A DNA stretch of 64,000 nucleotides from Dermabacteraceae bacterium TAE3-ERU27 (GTDB taxonomy: Bacteria; Actinomycetota; Actinomycetes; Actinomycetales; Dermabacteraceae), in assembly GCA_019218415.1 (NCBI GenBank), contig JAHUUL010000004.1:1-64000 (forward strand), written 5' to 3'. Made by a program: the position numbers and the translations under genes. Of this stretch, positions 1-8,393 are shown piece after piece; within the stretch, counting starts at the first letter, position 1, and the number at the start of each line of letters is the position of its first letter. Under the pieces are notes generated by a model, which was not told the DNA's origin, made no database searches, and worked only from the letters and a program-made list of their open reading frames with translations.

Positions 1-1
1 G

Positions 2-205
2 GGGGCGGGGGGGCACGGCGCCGGAGCGCTGGTAGTGGGGCTGCGGCGATTCCGGGCCCGGCTGCGCGGCAGGCCCGATCCCGGCCCGACCGACATGTCG
101 AAACTGATCCCGCTCACCAATGCTATAGTGCTGGCGCTGCTGGCCATGACGGTGGTGCTGGTGTATGCCGACATCGTGAAACCGGTCAGCCTTTTTAACC
201 CGTAA
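2..205 (+). CDS. RIP site-2 metalloprotease (RseP/Rip1 family), C-terminal end only
   Basis: Partial gene whose 5' part lies before the window. The visible 67 residues begin inside the Gly-Gly-His motif (from the LDGGH metal-ligand motif of this family), continue as GAGALVVGLRR and a basic stretch with RLRGRPDPGP, and end with one transmembrane helix and a YADIVKPVSLFNP tail. This pattern matches the C-terminus of mycobacterial Rip1 and other actinobacterial intramembrane site-2 proteases, which cleave anti-sigma factors within the membrane. In actinobacteria the gene usually sits directly before ispG; here an inverted carbamoyltransferase gene lies between them. The catalytic HExxH is not in view, so activity cannot be judged. 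Confidence 0.82.
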   Translation, partial: GAGGHGAGALVVGLRRFRARLRGRPDPGPTDMSKLIPLTNAIVLALLAMTVVLVYADIVKPVSLFNP

Positions 206-211
206 TGGTTG

Positions 212-239
212 GCGGCCCGCCCCGGTTGGGGCGGGCCGC
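212..239. terminator. Bidirectional hairpin terminator between converging genes
   Basis: A perfect 12-bp inverted repeat (GCGGCCCGCCCC / GGGGCGGGCCGC) with a GGTT loop lies between the protease end and the converging carbamoyltransferase gene. There is no strong T-tract, so it may rely on hairpin strength alone. Confidence 0.7.
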
Positions 240-257
240 TCGCTATTTCCAGTATTT

Positions 258-1295
258 TCAGTCGCTGTAGACGCTCTCGGGGGTGGCCTCCGCGCTGAGG
301 GACGCCACCATGATCGCTTTGATCGAATGCATCCGGTTCTCGGCCTCATCGAACACGATGGAGCGTGCGGACTCGAAAACCTCGTGGCTAATCTCGATAC
401 CGTCGCTGAAACGCGGGTGCTGCGCCGCCACCTGACGTCCCACCTCGGTGCCGAGGTCGTGGTACGCGGGCAGGCAGTGCATAACCTTCACTTGCGGGTT
501 ACCGGTCGCGGCAACCAGCTCAGCGTCGATCCGGTAGGGGGTGAGCAGGTCGATGCGGCGCTGCCACTCCTCGGGCGGCTCGCCCATCGACACCCAAACG
601 TCGGTGTAGAGAAAATCCGCTCCCTTGACGCAGGCCGCCACGTCGTCGCTAACGGTGACACGCGCGCCGCTTTCCGCTGCCTCGCGCCGGGCCAGCTCTA
701 CATACTGCTGTTCGGGCTGCAGCTCGCGCGGGGCGGCGATGCGAATGTCCATGCCCAGCTTCGCGCCGATCAGCAGCAGCGAATTAGCCATGTTGTTGCG
801 CCCGTCGCCCAGGTAAACCAGGCAGCACTCTGTCAGCGGGCCGTCGTAATGCTCCTGGATCGTCATGATGTCGGCGATCATCTGGGTGGGATGGTATTCG
901 TCGGTTAGCCCGTTGAAAACCGGCACCCCGGCGTATTCTGCCAGCGCCTCCACGCGTTCCTGCCCGAAGCCGCGATATTCGATCGCGTCATACATGCGCC
1001 CCAGCACGCGGGCGGTATCGGGGATGGATTCTTTCGCGCCGATCTGGCTGCCGGTCGGCCCCAGGTAGGTGGTGTGCGCGCCCTGATCCGCCGCGGCCAC
1101 CTCGAACGCGCAGCGGGTGCGAGTGGAGGTTTTCTCAAAAATCAGGGCGATGTTCTTGCCGCGCAGAAGCTGGCGCTCACGCCCGGCGCGCTTCGCGGCC
1201 TTCACCGCATGGGACAGCTCTAGCAGGTAGTTCACCTCGTCGCGGGTGTGGTGCGTGAGGGTTAATAAGTGTCGGTTATATAGGGGGGAGGTCAC
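258..1295 (-). CDS. argF: Ornithine carbamoyltransferase (ArcB-like clade)
   Basis: 345 residues, full length. It condenses carbamoyl phosphate with ornithine to citrulline, or runs the reverse phosphorolysis in the arginine deiminase pathway. The carbamoyl-phosphate loop STRTR is at residues 57-61. Downstream are SQIGAKES, the [12 protein letters not shown] segment, DVWVSMGEP and the HCLPA ornithine-binding motif. The long loop with IEYRGFGQ and the ENRMHSIKA tail place it with ArcB-type enzymes rather than short anabolic ArgF. AAAGGAG lies 3 nt before the ATG. It stands alone and inverted between the site-2 protease and ispG, with no arg or arc genes beside it, so whether it is anabolic or catabolic cannot be decided here. 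Confidence 0.93.
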   Translation of the reverse strand: MTSPLYNRHLLTLTHHTRDEVNYLLELSHAVKAAKRAGRERQLLRGKNIALIFEKTSTRTRCAFEVAAADQGAHTTYLGPTGSQIGAKESIPDTARVLGRMYDAIEYRGFGQERVEALAEYAGVPVFNGLTDEYHPTQMIADIMTIQEHYDGPLTECCLVYLGDGRNNMANSLLLIGAKLGMDIRIAAPRELQPEQQYVELARREAAESGARVTVSDDVAACVKGADFLYTDVWVSMGEPPEEWQRRIDLLTPYRIDAELVAATGNPQVKVMHCLPAYHDLGTEVGRQVAAQHPRFSDGIEISHEVFESARSIVFDEAENRMHSIKAIMVASLSAEATPESVYSD

Positions 1296-1358
1296 ATCGT
1301 CTCCTTTCCGTGACCGATCCTACCGGCGTATCTGCGGGCAAGCCGACACAGAAACCGA

Positions 1359-1370
1359 CATAATGGCTGG
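1359..1370 (+). promoter_or_regulatory. Putative -10 element for leaderless ispG
   Basis: CATAAT at 1359-1364 is followed by six bases and then the GTG of ispG. No Shine-Dalgarno sequence precedes that GTG, so a leaderless transcript is likely. The -35 region is weak. This is inferred from spacing only. Confidence 0.4.
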
Positions 1371-2534
1371 GTGAGTATTCCCGTGAATCTTGGTATGCCG
1401 GCCGTCAAGGAGGCACCCCCGGTGGTTTCTGCGCGCAGAAAGTCGCGCAAAATCAAGGTGGGTAGCACCTACGTGGGGGGAGACGCGCCCGTAAGTGTGC
1501 AGTCGATGACCACCACGCCGACGAACAATATCAACGCGACCCTGCAGCAGATCGCAGAGCTGACCACGGCGGGCTGCGACATCGTGCGCGTCGCCTGCCC
1601 GCGTCAGGAGGACGCCGACGCGCTGGTCGCCATCGCCGCGAAATCGCAGATTCCGGTTATCGCCGACATCCACTTCCAGCCGAAGTACGTCTTTGCCGCG
1701 ATCGAGGCGGGCTGCGCCGCTGTGCGTGTAAACCCCGGCAACATTCGCCGCTTCGACGATCAGGTGAAGGAAATTGCCGCCGCCGCCAAAGACCACGGCA
1801 CCAGCATCCGTATCGGCGTAAACGCGGGCAGCCTCGACAAGCGCCTGCTCGAAAAGTACGGCAAGGTCTGCCCCGAAGCGCTGGTAGATTCCGCCGTCTG
1901 GGAGGCCTCCCTGTTCGAGGAGCACGGCTTCCACGACTTCAAGATCTCCGTCAAACACAACGACCCGGTCATCATGATCAAGGCCTACGAAATGCTGGCG
2001 GAGCGCGGCGACTGGCCGCTGCACCTCGGCGTTACCGAGGCGGGGCCGGCGTTCCAGGGCACCATTAAGTCCGCAGTGGCCTTCGGCCACCTGCTGGCGC
2101 AGGGCATCGGCGATACGATCCGCGTTTCTCTTTCGGCCCCGCCGGTGGAGGAGGTGAAGGTCGGCAACCAGATTCTGCAGTCGCTTAACCTGAAGCCGCG
2201 CAAACTGGACATCGTTTCCTGCCCCTCCTGCGGCCGCGCCCAGGTGGACGTTTACACCCTGGCGGAAAAGGTCACGGAGGGACTGAAGGGGCTCAGCGTG
2301 CCGCTGCGCGTCGCGGTGATGGGCTGCGTCGTGAACGGCCCCGGCGAGGCCCGCGAGGCCGATCTCGGTGTGGCCTCCGGTAACGGCAAGGGCCAGATCT
2401 TCGTTAAGGGCGAGGTCATCAAGACCGTCCTGGAGGACGAGATCGTCGAGACCCTGCTCGAAGAGGCACACCGTATCGCTGCGCAGATGGACGAGACCGA
2501 GGGCGGCGAACCGCAGATCATGGTGGCGGGCTAA
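1371..2534 (+). CDS. ispG: 4-hydroxy-3-methylbut-2-enyl diphosphate synthase (IspG/GcpE)
   Basis: 387 residues. Penultimate step of the MEP isoprenoid pathway: reductive conversion of methylerythritol cyclodiphosphate to HMBPP using a [4Fe-4S] cluster. The N-terminal TIM barrel carries VQSMTTT and RVNPGN. The cluster ligands are visible as Cys284 and Cys287 (CPSCGR), Cys319 ([10 protein letters not shown]) and Glu326. The length fits the single-barrel bacterial form. The GTG start leaves the family core about 25 residues in and has a -10 box just upstream. Only three bases separate it from the following GNAT gene, so they are probably co-transcribed. Lineage-typical neighbours (site-2 protease before, GNAT and proS after) support the call. 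Confidence 0.97.
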   Translation: MSIPVNLGMPAVKEAPPVVSARRKSRKIKVGSTYVGGDAPVSVQSMTTTPTNNINATLQQIAELTTAGCDIVRVACPRQEDADALVAIAAKSQIPVIADIHFQPKYVFAAIEAGCAAVRVNPGNIRRFDDQVKEIAAAAKDHGTSIRIGVNAGSLDKRLLEKYGKVCPEALVDSAVWEASLFEEHGFHDFKISVKHNDPVIMIKAYEMLAERGDWPLHLGVTEAGPAFQGTIKSAVAFGHLLAQGIGDTIRVSLSAPPVEEVKVGNQILQSLNLKPRKLDIVSCPSCGRAQVDVYTLAEKVTEGLKGLSVPLRVAVMGCVVNGPGEAREADLGVASGNGKGQIFVKGEVIKTVLEDEIVETLLEEAHRIAAQMDETEGGEPQIMVAG

Positions 2535-2537
2535 ACA

Positions 2538-3374
2538 ATGTTCGGGGGGCGTTACGCGCGGCCCCTGCGCTCGGCGCAGCTAGCCCAGGCGCAGCGGCTC
2601 GCGGCGCGTAACCTGCCCGCCAACATGCTGCTTGCCAACCGCCTCCGGGAACTGGAGGGCACGCGCGGGCGCACCGCCCGCGAGTTTTACGCCGCCCAAA
2701 TCGACGGCGAACTGGCAGGCCTGGTCTGGCTCGACGCCAACATCTGCGCGGTGGCCAGCCAGCCGGAAGCGATCCGGATGCTGGCCCTGCCCGCGCAGCG
2801 CCACGTGCCACGGGCGAGCGCCATATTCGGAGACCGCGCCACCACAGAAGCCCTCTTCGCCCACATGGGGCGCGTTCCCGTGCGCGAATACCGCTGGTCG
2901 CAGCCGCTGCTGGAGGCGCTGGCAAACCCACTCGTACCGGACCATCCCGGCCTGCACCCCGCCAACCAGGACGATGCCGACGAGGTATTTCGCGTCTCGG
3001 TAGAAATGTTCATCGAAGAGGTCGGCGTAGACCCCTGCAGGCACGACGGCGGGCGCTCCTACCGCGCCCGCGTCGGCTCCCTGATCGAGCTGGGACGCAC
3101 CTACATAGTGCGCGAGGCGGGCAGGATCGTTTTCAAGGCCGACATCGGGGCGGTGGTGGACGGCCGCGCCGAAATGCACGGGGTCTGGGTGGATCCGCTG
3201 CTGCGCGGCAGAGGCTTAGGCAGCGCCGCGATAGTCGCCACCACCAGGGTGGTCATGGAAACGCATGCGCCGCGTGTATCCCTCTACGTAAACGATTACA
3301 ACCTGGCGGCGCGCCGCGTTTACGAAAAGGCCGGTTACCGACAGATAGGCGAGATGAGCACGCTTCTGCTCTAG
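2538..3374 (+). CDS. GNAT-family N-acetyltransferase with DUF4081-like N-terminal domain
   Basis: 278 residues. The N-terminal half (about 1-135) resembles the actinobacterial DUF4081 domain often fused to GNAT. The C-terminal half (about 140-278) has the GNAT fold, with the acetyl-CoA pyrophosphate-binding motif RGRGLG in the segment VDPLLRGRGLGSAAI and the end segment YNLAARRVYEKAGY typical of GNAT motif B. The substrate is unknown; the family acetylates small amines, peptides or protein N-termini. It starts three bases after the ispG stop and is followed by proS, the standard actinobacterial order. No signal peptide or membrane segment, so probably cytosolic. Confidence 0.88.
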   Translation: MFGGRYARPLRSAQLAQAQRLAARNLPANMLLANRLRELEGTRGRTAREFYAAQIDGELAGLVWLDANICAVASQPEAIRMLALPAQRHVPRASAIFGDRATTEALFAHMGRVPVREYRWSQPLLEALANPLVPDHPGLHPANQDDADEVFRVSVEMFIEEVGVDPCRHDGGRSYRARVGSLIELGRTYIVREAGRIVFKADIGAVVDGRAEMHGVWVDPLLRGRGLGSAAIVATTRVVMETHAPRVSLYVNDYNLAARRVYEKAGYRQIGEMSTLLL

Positions 3375-3448
3375 ATAACGCCGGGCAGCGTGCCGAGGGC
3401 TAAACTGCTAGGTGTTGTTTCCTATGCCATGAACGGAAAGGCCCAGTA

Positions 3449-5206
3449 ATGCTCCGCCTATCGAGCTATTTCGTGCGTACCCTGCGCGAAGACCCCGCCG
3501 ACGCCGAGGTAGACAGCCACAAACTACTGGTGCGCGCCGGATACATTCGCCGCGCCGCCCCCGGCATTTACACCTGGCTGCCCCTCGGCCTGCGCGTGCT
3601 GCGCAAGGTTGAGCAGGTGGTACGCGAGGAAATGGACACGATCGCGGACGAACTGCTTTTCCCGGCCCTGCTGCCGCGCGAACCCTACGAACTGACCAAT
3701 CGCTGGACCGAATACGGCGATAACCTGTTCCGCCTCAAGGACCGTAAGGACGCCGACATGCTGCTCGGCCCGACCCACGAGGAAATGTTCACCCTCACGG
3801 TGAAGGACCTGTTCTCCTCCTACAAGGACCTGCCCCAGTCGATCTACCAGATCCAGACCAAGTACCGCGACGAGGCGCGCCCCCGCGCGGGCCTGCTGCG
3901 CGGCCGCGAATTCGTGATGAAGGATTCCTACTCCTTCGACGTAAACGACGAGGGCCTGGACGCCAGCTACGAAGCGCACCGCCGCGTCTACCAGCGCATC
4001 TTCGACCGCCTCGGTCTCGAATACGTCATCTGCCGCGCCACCTCCGGCGCCATGGGCGGTTCCCGCTCGGAGGAATTCCTCCACCCGACCCCCATCGGGG
4101 AGGACACCTTCGTGCGTTCCCCCGGCGGCTACGCCGCGAACGCGGAGGCTGTCACGACCGTCGCCCCGGCAGCGCTCAGCGAGGAAGAGATCGCCAAGCT
4201 GCCCGCCTCCCACGTGGAGGACACCCCCGGCGCTTCCAGCATCGCCGCGCTGACCGACTTCTCTAACGAAAACTTTCCGCGCGAAAGCGGCGCCTGGACC
4301 CGTTACGAGATGCTCAAACACCTCGTCTACCTGGTCACTAACCCGGACGGCAGCCAGGAACCCCTGGTAATCGCGATCCCCGGCGACCGCGAGGTGGACG
4401 AAAAGCGCCTCGAAGCCGCGCTCGCGCCCGCCGAAGCCGTGCCCTTCAGCGACGCCGACTTCGAGAAGTACCCCGCGCTGAAGAAGGGCTACATCGGTCC
4501 CGACGGCCTGGGCGAGGAAGCCGCCACCGGCATCCGTTACCTGGTTGATCCCCGCGTGGTCCCCGGCACCGTCTGGGTGGCTGGCGCGGGCGAAAAGGAC
4601 CGCCACGTCTACGGCCTGGTTTACGGGCGCGACTTCGTGGCCGACGGCACTATCGAAGCGGCAGAGGTCAAGGCCGGCGACCCGTCTCCGGACGGCTCCG
4701 GTCCGCTGGAACTGGCGCGCGGCATCGAGATCGGCCACATCTTCCAGCTGGGCCGCAAATACGCGGAGGCCCTGGGCCTGAAGGTGCTGGACGAAAACGG
4801 TAAACAGGCCACCGTCACCATGGGCTCCTACGGCATCGGGGTTTCCCGGGCGCTCGCCGCCGTCGCCGAGGGCAACCACGATGAGAAGGGCCTGTGCTGG
4901 CCCGCGCAGCTGGCTCCGGCCGACGTGCACCTGGTGGCTACCGGAAAGGACGCCGCGGTGTTCGAGGCCGCCGAGAAGCTGGGGCAGGAGCTCGAAGCCA
5001 AGGGCTTGACCGTGATCTTCGACGATCGCCCCAAGGTTTCCCCCGGCGTGAAGTTCAAGGACGCCGAGCTGATCGGCGTACCCACCATCGTGGTGGTGGG
5101 GCGTGGGCTGGCCGACGGCGTGGTCGAGGTGAAGAACCGCGCCACGGGCGAATCTGAGAACGTGCCGCTCGTGGAGGCCGCGGCCCTGGTCGCTACCCGC
5201 AAGTGA
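3449..5206 (+). CDS. proS: Prolyl-tRNA synthetase (bacterial type)
   Basis: 585 residues, matching the bacterial ProS form with an inserted editing (INS) domain. It charges tRNA-Pro. The class II catalytic core shows motif 2 as [22 protein letters not shown] near residues 133-155 and motif 3 as GSYGIGVSR near 455. The INS editing domain lies between, roughly 225-400, and the anticodon-binding domain is C-terminal (ADVHLVA onward). The ATG is preceded by ACGGAAAGG. The 74-bp gap from the GNAT gene suggests it may have its own promoter. It is followed by a strong terminator. Confidence 0.97.
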   Translation: MLRLSSYFVRTLREDPADAEVDSHKLLVRAGYIRRAAPGIYTWLPLGLRVLRKVEQVVREEMDTIADELLFPALLPREPYELTNRWTEYGDNLFRLKDRKDADMLLGPTHEEMFTLTVKDLFSSYKDLPQSIYQIQTKYRDEARPRAGLLRGREFVMKDSYSFDVNDEGLDASYEAHRRVYQRIFDRLGLEYVICRATSGAMGGSRSEEFLHPTPIGEDTFVRSPGGYAANAEAVTTVAPAALSEEEIAKLPASHVEDTPGASSIAALTDFSNENFPRESGAWTRYEMLKHLVYLVTNPDGSQEPLVIAIPGDREVDEKRLEAALAPAEAVPFSDADFEKYPALKKGYIGPDGLGEEAATGIRYLVDPRVVPGTVWVAGAGEKDRHVYGLVYGRDFVADGTIEAAEVKAGDPSPDGSGPLELARGIEIGHIFQLGRKYAEALGLKVLDENGKQATVTMGSYGIGVSRALAAVAEGNHDEKGLCWPAQLAPADVHLVATGKDAAVFEAAEKLGQELEAKGLTVIFDDRPKVSPGVKFKDAELIGVPTIVVVGRGLADGVVEVKNRATGESENVPLVEAAALVATRK

Positions 5207-5236
5207 GATAGCGTCGGCTTATCGCCGTTAATTAAA

Positions 5237-5282
5237 GGCCCCGTCCGTTCCCTAAGTTGCTGGGGGCGGGCGGGGCCTTTTT
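5237..5282 (+). terminator. Rho-independent terminator after proS
   Basis: Inverted repeat GGCCCCGTCCG / CGGGCGGGGCC with a 19-nt loop, followed by TTTTT. It lies 30 nt after the proS stop and also faces the converging lipoprotein gene. Confidence 0.85.
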
Positions 5283-5340
5283 CTGTGTCTGTTCCTGCGG
5301 GCCGTCTACCCTGGTACGCCCCCTGTGCAGGGCGCTTCCT

Positions 5341-6282
5341 TTAGTCCTCCCGCAGGCCGGGCAGCGGATCCGGGGCCACCCCCAGGCTTGCCAGATAGTC
5401 GGCCTCGGAATAGGCCCCGCGCACCGCCTCTGCGCGCTTGGCCGCCGGGAAAGCCCCCGCGCAAACAACCCAGTTGTCGAGCACGGCGGTTGCCACCTGG
5501 CGGGGAACCTCCGTCTGTTCGGTGGGGGACTGCGGCGAATCGGGCAGCCGGTAGGCGGCGCGGGGAGTCGCGGCGGTAAGCCCGTCCCGGCGGGCCTGCG
5601 CGGTGAGGGCGTCTGCCTGCGAAAGATACTTTTCCGCGCGGGCGGCGTAGCGCGCCTTTAACGTGGCGTCGGGGATCCCGGCAGCTACGGCCTGGAGCGC
5701 GTAAGCACCTTCGTAGAGCACCTCGGTAAGGCCTTTCAGCGCGGTCTCGTATTCCCTCTTGGGGGCCACCGTGACCGGGTCGTGGCCGGGGTCTTTCCAG
5801 GGGGCGCTGATTTTTCCGGGCGGGGGCACCTCCCTGCCGGTCAGGGAGTGCAGCAGCATGGTGGCCGACGCTCCGATGGCCGCGCTCAGCCTGGCCAGCG
5901 AATCGGAGGCGACGAGGCATGCCTGCGCGCAGGTATCGCGCAGCGCGCCGCAGGCCTCCGCCAGCGCAGGCGGGGCGGATGCGGGGGAGGGGCGGCGGCC
6001 AGCGTCTTTTTCCGCCCCGGTAGCCAGCGCCGACAGGTACTGTTCGGCCAGCCGTTTGGCCTCCGCGTTACCGTCGCGCTGCGCGGCGGCGGCCAGGGCT
6101 GAGGAGCGGGCGAGTAGATCTTTGCGCACCAGTTCGTCCAGGCCGGGCGGCGGCGGGGTGTATTCCTCCGGTTGTCCGACGCGCACGACTCCGCACCCGC
6201 TCAGGGCGAGTGCGCCCGCGATAAGCAGGGCACGCCGGGTGGGTGCGTTTCGTAACGGGTTGGTTGCTGGTGAGGGTGGCAC
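5341..6282 (-). CDS. Lipoprotein with DUF4439 ferritin-like domain
   Basis: 313 residues. The N-terminus has a basic patch, a hydrophobic stretch (ALLIAGALA) and a lipobox LSGC around residues 27-30, predicting a membrane-anchored lipoprotein exported to the cell surface. The body is Ala/Arg-rich and helical. Its C-terminal part (about 180-300) resembles the DUF4439 ferritin-like helical domain found in actinobacteria between proS and rimP. Its function is not established; I cannot point to a complete set of metal-binding residues. It is transcribed against both flanking genes, with the proS terminator at its 3' end and the rimP promoter region at its 5' end. Confidence 0.75.
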   Translation of the reverse strand: MPPSPATNPLRNAPTRRALLIAGALALSGCGVVRVGQPEEYTPPPPGLDELVRKDLLARSSALAAAAQRDGNAEAKRLAEQYLSALATGAEKDAGRRPSPASAPPALAEACGALRDTCAQACLVASDSLARLSAAIGASATMLLHSLTGREVPPPGKISAPWKDPGHDPVTVAPKREYETALKGLTEVLYEGAYALQAVAAGIPDATLKARYAARAEKYLSQADALTAQARRDGLTAATPRAAYRLPDSPQSPTEQTEVPRQVATAVLDNWVVCAGAFPAAKRAEAVRGAYSEADYLASLGVAPDPLPGLRED

Positions 6283-6306
6283 GCGGACATTGTGCCACGA
6301 ACCCGA

Positions 6307-6312
6307 TAGAGT
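6307..6312 (+). promoter_or_regulatory. Putative -10 element (TAGAGT) upstream of rimP
   Basis: TAGAGT lies 39 bases before the rimP ATG in the divergent gap shared with the DUF4439 lipoprotein gene. It resembles the actinobacterial TANNNT consensus. No clear -35 box is visible at 16-19 bp. Confidence 0.4.
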
Positions 6313-6351
6313 AGGGGCCAGCTACAACGTCGGACAAAGGAATAGCGCAGC

Positions 6352-6879
6352 ATGAACCCCAACAATGCCACCGAATGCGAGGAGCAGATTGGCGCGCTGA
6401 TTGCTGACGCCGTCTCGCGTGCGGGCCTCGAAGTTGATCGGGTCAGCCTGACCGGACGCCCGCGCAACACGCGTCTGCAGATCGTGCTTGACCTGCCCGA
6501 GGATCAGGTCGGCAGCGCCGATCTTGACTCGTTGGCCGACGCTTCGCGGGAGATTTCCGACCTGTTAGACGCCCACGATCCCCTCGGTGACGAAAAGTAT
6601 CTACTCGAGGTGACAACCCCCGGAGCGGAACGTTCCCTTTCCAGGCTGCGGGACGTTCGTCGTTCCCGATCCCGCCTCGCATCGTTCACCCTGGTATCGG
6701 GGGAATCTTTTACCGCGCGCATTATCGATGTGGACGCGGAGGGCTTGCTTTCCCTGGAGGTCAAGCCCGCCAAGCCGCACGGGAAGTGGCAGCCGCGCAG
6801 CGTGGCCTTCGCTGACGTGGCATCGGGCCGGGTGGTTCTCGAGTTCAACCGCCCTACAACTGAAGAAGGAGACGAGTAA
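6352..6879 (+). CDS. rimP: Ribosome maturation factor RimP
   Basis: 175 residues. A cytosolic factor needed for 30S subunit maturation. The N-terminal alpha/beta domain shows DLDSLADASREISDLLD and the segment YLLEVTTPGAERSL, a RimP hallmark of the form EVSSPGxxRPL. The C-terminal SH3-like domain follows from about residue 105. It begins a translation operon: its stop codon directly abuts the nusA ATG. The C-terminus is somewhat longer than in proteobacteria, as is usual in actinobacteria. Confidence 0.95.
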   Translation: MNPNNATECEEQIGALIADAVSRAGLEVDRVSLTGRPRNTRLQIVLDLPEDQVGSADLDSLADASREISDLLDAHDPLGDEKYLLEVTTPGAERSLSRLRDVRRSRSRLASFTLVSGESFTARIIDVDAEGLLSLEVKPAKPHGKWQPRSVAFADVASGRVVLEFNRPTTEEGDE

Positions 6880-7866
6880 ATGGATATTGACCTGGTTGCC
6901 CTGCGCGCCCTCGAGAGGGAGCGTGATCTCAGCTTTGATGCGCTGCTCGACGCGATTAAGCAGGCGCTGCTCGTCGCCTACCAGCACACCGCTAACCCCG
7001 CCCGCTACGCCTACGTAGACATTGACGCGAAGAACGGCCGCGTTGCCGTGATGGCGCAGGAAAAGGACGAAGAGGGCGAAGTCACCCACGAATGGGATGA
7101 CACCCCGGAGGGCTTCGGCCGCGTCGCCGCCGCCACCGCCCGCCAGGTAATCTTCCAGCGCCTGCGCGAGCTGGAAGACGCCGCCGTGCTGGGCGAATTC
7201 TCCGGCCGCGCCGATGACGTCGTCTCCGGCGTTATCCAGCAGGGGCGCGATTCCCGCATGGTCTACGTCGATCTGGGCACCGTGGAAGGCGTCATCCCGC
7301 CGCACGAACAGGTGCCGGGGGAGGACTACCGTCACGGTCAGCGCGTGCGCGCCTACGTCGTGGAGGCCCGGCGCGGTCTGAAGGGCCCCGCCATCACGCT
7401 TTCGCGTACGCACCCGAACTTCGTGCGCCGCCTCTTCGCGCTCGAGGTGCCCGAGGTGGCCGACGGCACGGTGGAGATCGTGGCGCTGGCCCGCGAATCC
7501 GGCCATCGCACCAAGATGGCCGTGCGTTCCGCCGTCCCCGGCCTGAACGCCAAGGGCGCCTGCATCGGCTCGATGGGTGCCCGCGTGCGCGCGGTCATGA
7601 ACGAGCTGGGCGGCGAAAAGATCGATATCGTGGACTTCCACGAGGATCCGGCGCGTTTCGTCGGTAACGCGCTTTCCCCGGCCCGCGTAAACCGCGTCAC
7701 CGTGGTTGATGAGGTGGCGCGCACAGTCCGCGCCGAGGTGCCGGAGGACCAGTTCTCCCTCGCCATCGGCAAGGAGGGGCAGAACGCCCGCCTGGCGGCG
7801 AAGCTGACCGGCTGGCGGATCGATATTCGTCCGATCTCCGCGGACGGCTCCCAGCCGTCTGAGTGA
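6880..7866 (+). CDS. nusA: Transcription termination/antitermination factor NusA
   Basis: 328 residues. It binds RNA polymerase and nascent RNA and modulates pausing, termination and rRNA antitermination. Domains in order: N-terminal polymerase-binding domain (1-105, [20 protein letters not shown]), S1 domain (about 110-180, GVIQQGRD), and two KH domains (from about 185, with [18 protein letters not shown] and [18 protein letters not shown]). It lacks the acidic C-terminal repeats of enterobacterial NusA, which is normal for this phylum. It starts immediately after rimP with no spacer, implying translational coupling. Confidence 0.97.
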   Translation: MDIDLVALRALERERDLSFDALLDAIKQALLVAYQHTANPARYAYVDIDAKNGRVAVMAQEKDEEGEVTHEWDDTPEGFGRVAAATARQVIFQRLRELEDAAVLGEFSGRADDVVSGVIQQGRDSRMVYVDLGTVEGVIPPHEQVPGEDYRHGQRVRAYVVEARRGLKGPAITLSRTHPNFVRRLFALEVPEVADGTVEIVALARESGHRTKMAVRSAVPGLNAKGACIGSMGARVRAVMNELGGEKIDIVDFHEDPARFVGNALSPARVNRVTVVDEVARTVRAEVPEDQFSLAIGKEGQNARLAAKLTGWRIDIRPISADGSQPSE

Positions 7867-7877
7867 TCTCCGCCATA

Positions 7878-7906
7878 GCGGGCGGTGAGTTCTCTCACCC
7901 GCCCGC
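7878..7906 (+). terminator. Hairpin after nusA (attenuator or weak terminator)
   Basis: GCGGGCGGTGAG pairs with CTCACCCGCCCGC (one bulged C) around a short loop, 12 nt after the nusA stop. There is no T-tract, so partial read-through into ylxR-infB is likely. A TAGACT -10-like box at 7944-7949 could start a new transcript. Confidence 0.5.
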
Positions 7907-7967
7907 AATAGGCGGGGTCACAGCGCGAAGCCCGCGCTGGGGATAGACTTAAAAGCGCTGTTTATGT

Positions 7968-8300
7968 GTGGCGCGCACCCACGCGTCGGAGGGAAGGGGA
8001 TCAGCTTTGCACCTGGCTCCCCGCTCACCGGAACGCACATGCATCGGCTGCCGCAAGGTTGCCGGTCGCAAACAGCTCCTACGGATCGTGGTGAGGGAAT
8101 CCGACGGGCAGCACCCGCTAGCCCGCTGGGATCCTAGCGCTTCGGCCCCCGGAAGGGGTGCCTGGGTACATGACGATCCGACCTGTGTGGAACTCGCCCA
8201 GTCCCGTGGAAATCTGGCGCGCGCCTTCCGGTGCGCAGTGGACCCCGCGGGTCTGGCTGAGCGGCCAGACATCAGTGAAGGAACATCCGAAAGCTGGTAA
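7968..8300 (+). CDS. ylxR: YlxR-family RNA-binding protein (DUF448)
   Basis: Up to 110 residues. The family signature PERTCIGCRK is followed by LLRIVV, then GRGAWVHDDPTCVELA and a segment rich in Ala/Arg, as in YlxR proteins encoded between nusA and infB. YlxR is a small nucleoid/RNA-associated protein; in Bacillus it affects rnpB transcription, and in other species it is linked to RNase P. The start is uncertain. The GTG at 7968 gives the longest form, whereas a TTG at 8007 has a better ribosome-binding sequence (GGAAGGGG, 6-7 nt spacing) and places the PERTCIGC motif near the N-terminus as usual. I give the longer form. Confidence 0.85.
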   Translation: MARTHASEGRGSALHLAPRSPERTCIGCRKVAGRKQLLRIVVRESDGQHPLARWDPSASAPGRGAWVHDDPTCVELAQSRGNLARAFRCAVDPAGLAERPDISEGTSESW

Positions 8301-8393
8301 CACCAATGGACATCCGATGAGTTCTCAGGCATGAGTACCCAGAGGCACTAATGGTCCGCGCCCTTCTGTCGGCCGGACCGAGACAGGAGAAAT

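Noticed and set aside
3524-4930. 468-codon minus-strand open frame antisense to proS
   Set aside because: Shadow of a full-length proS with all motifs on the plus strand.
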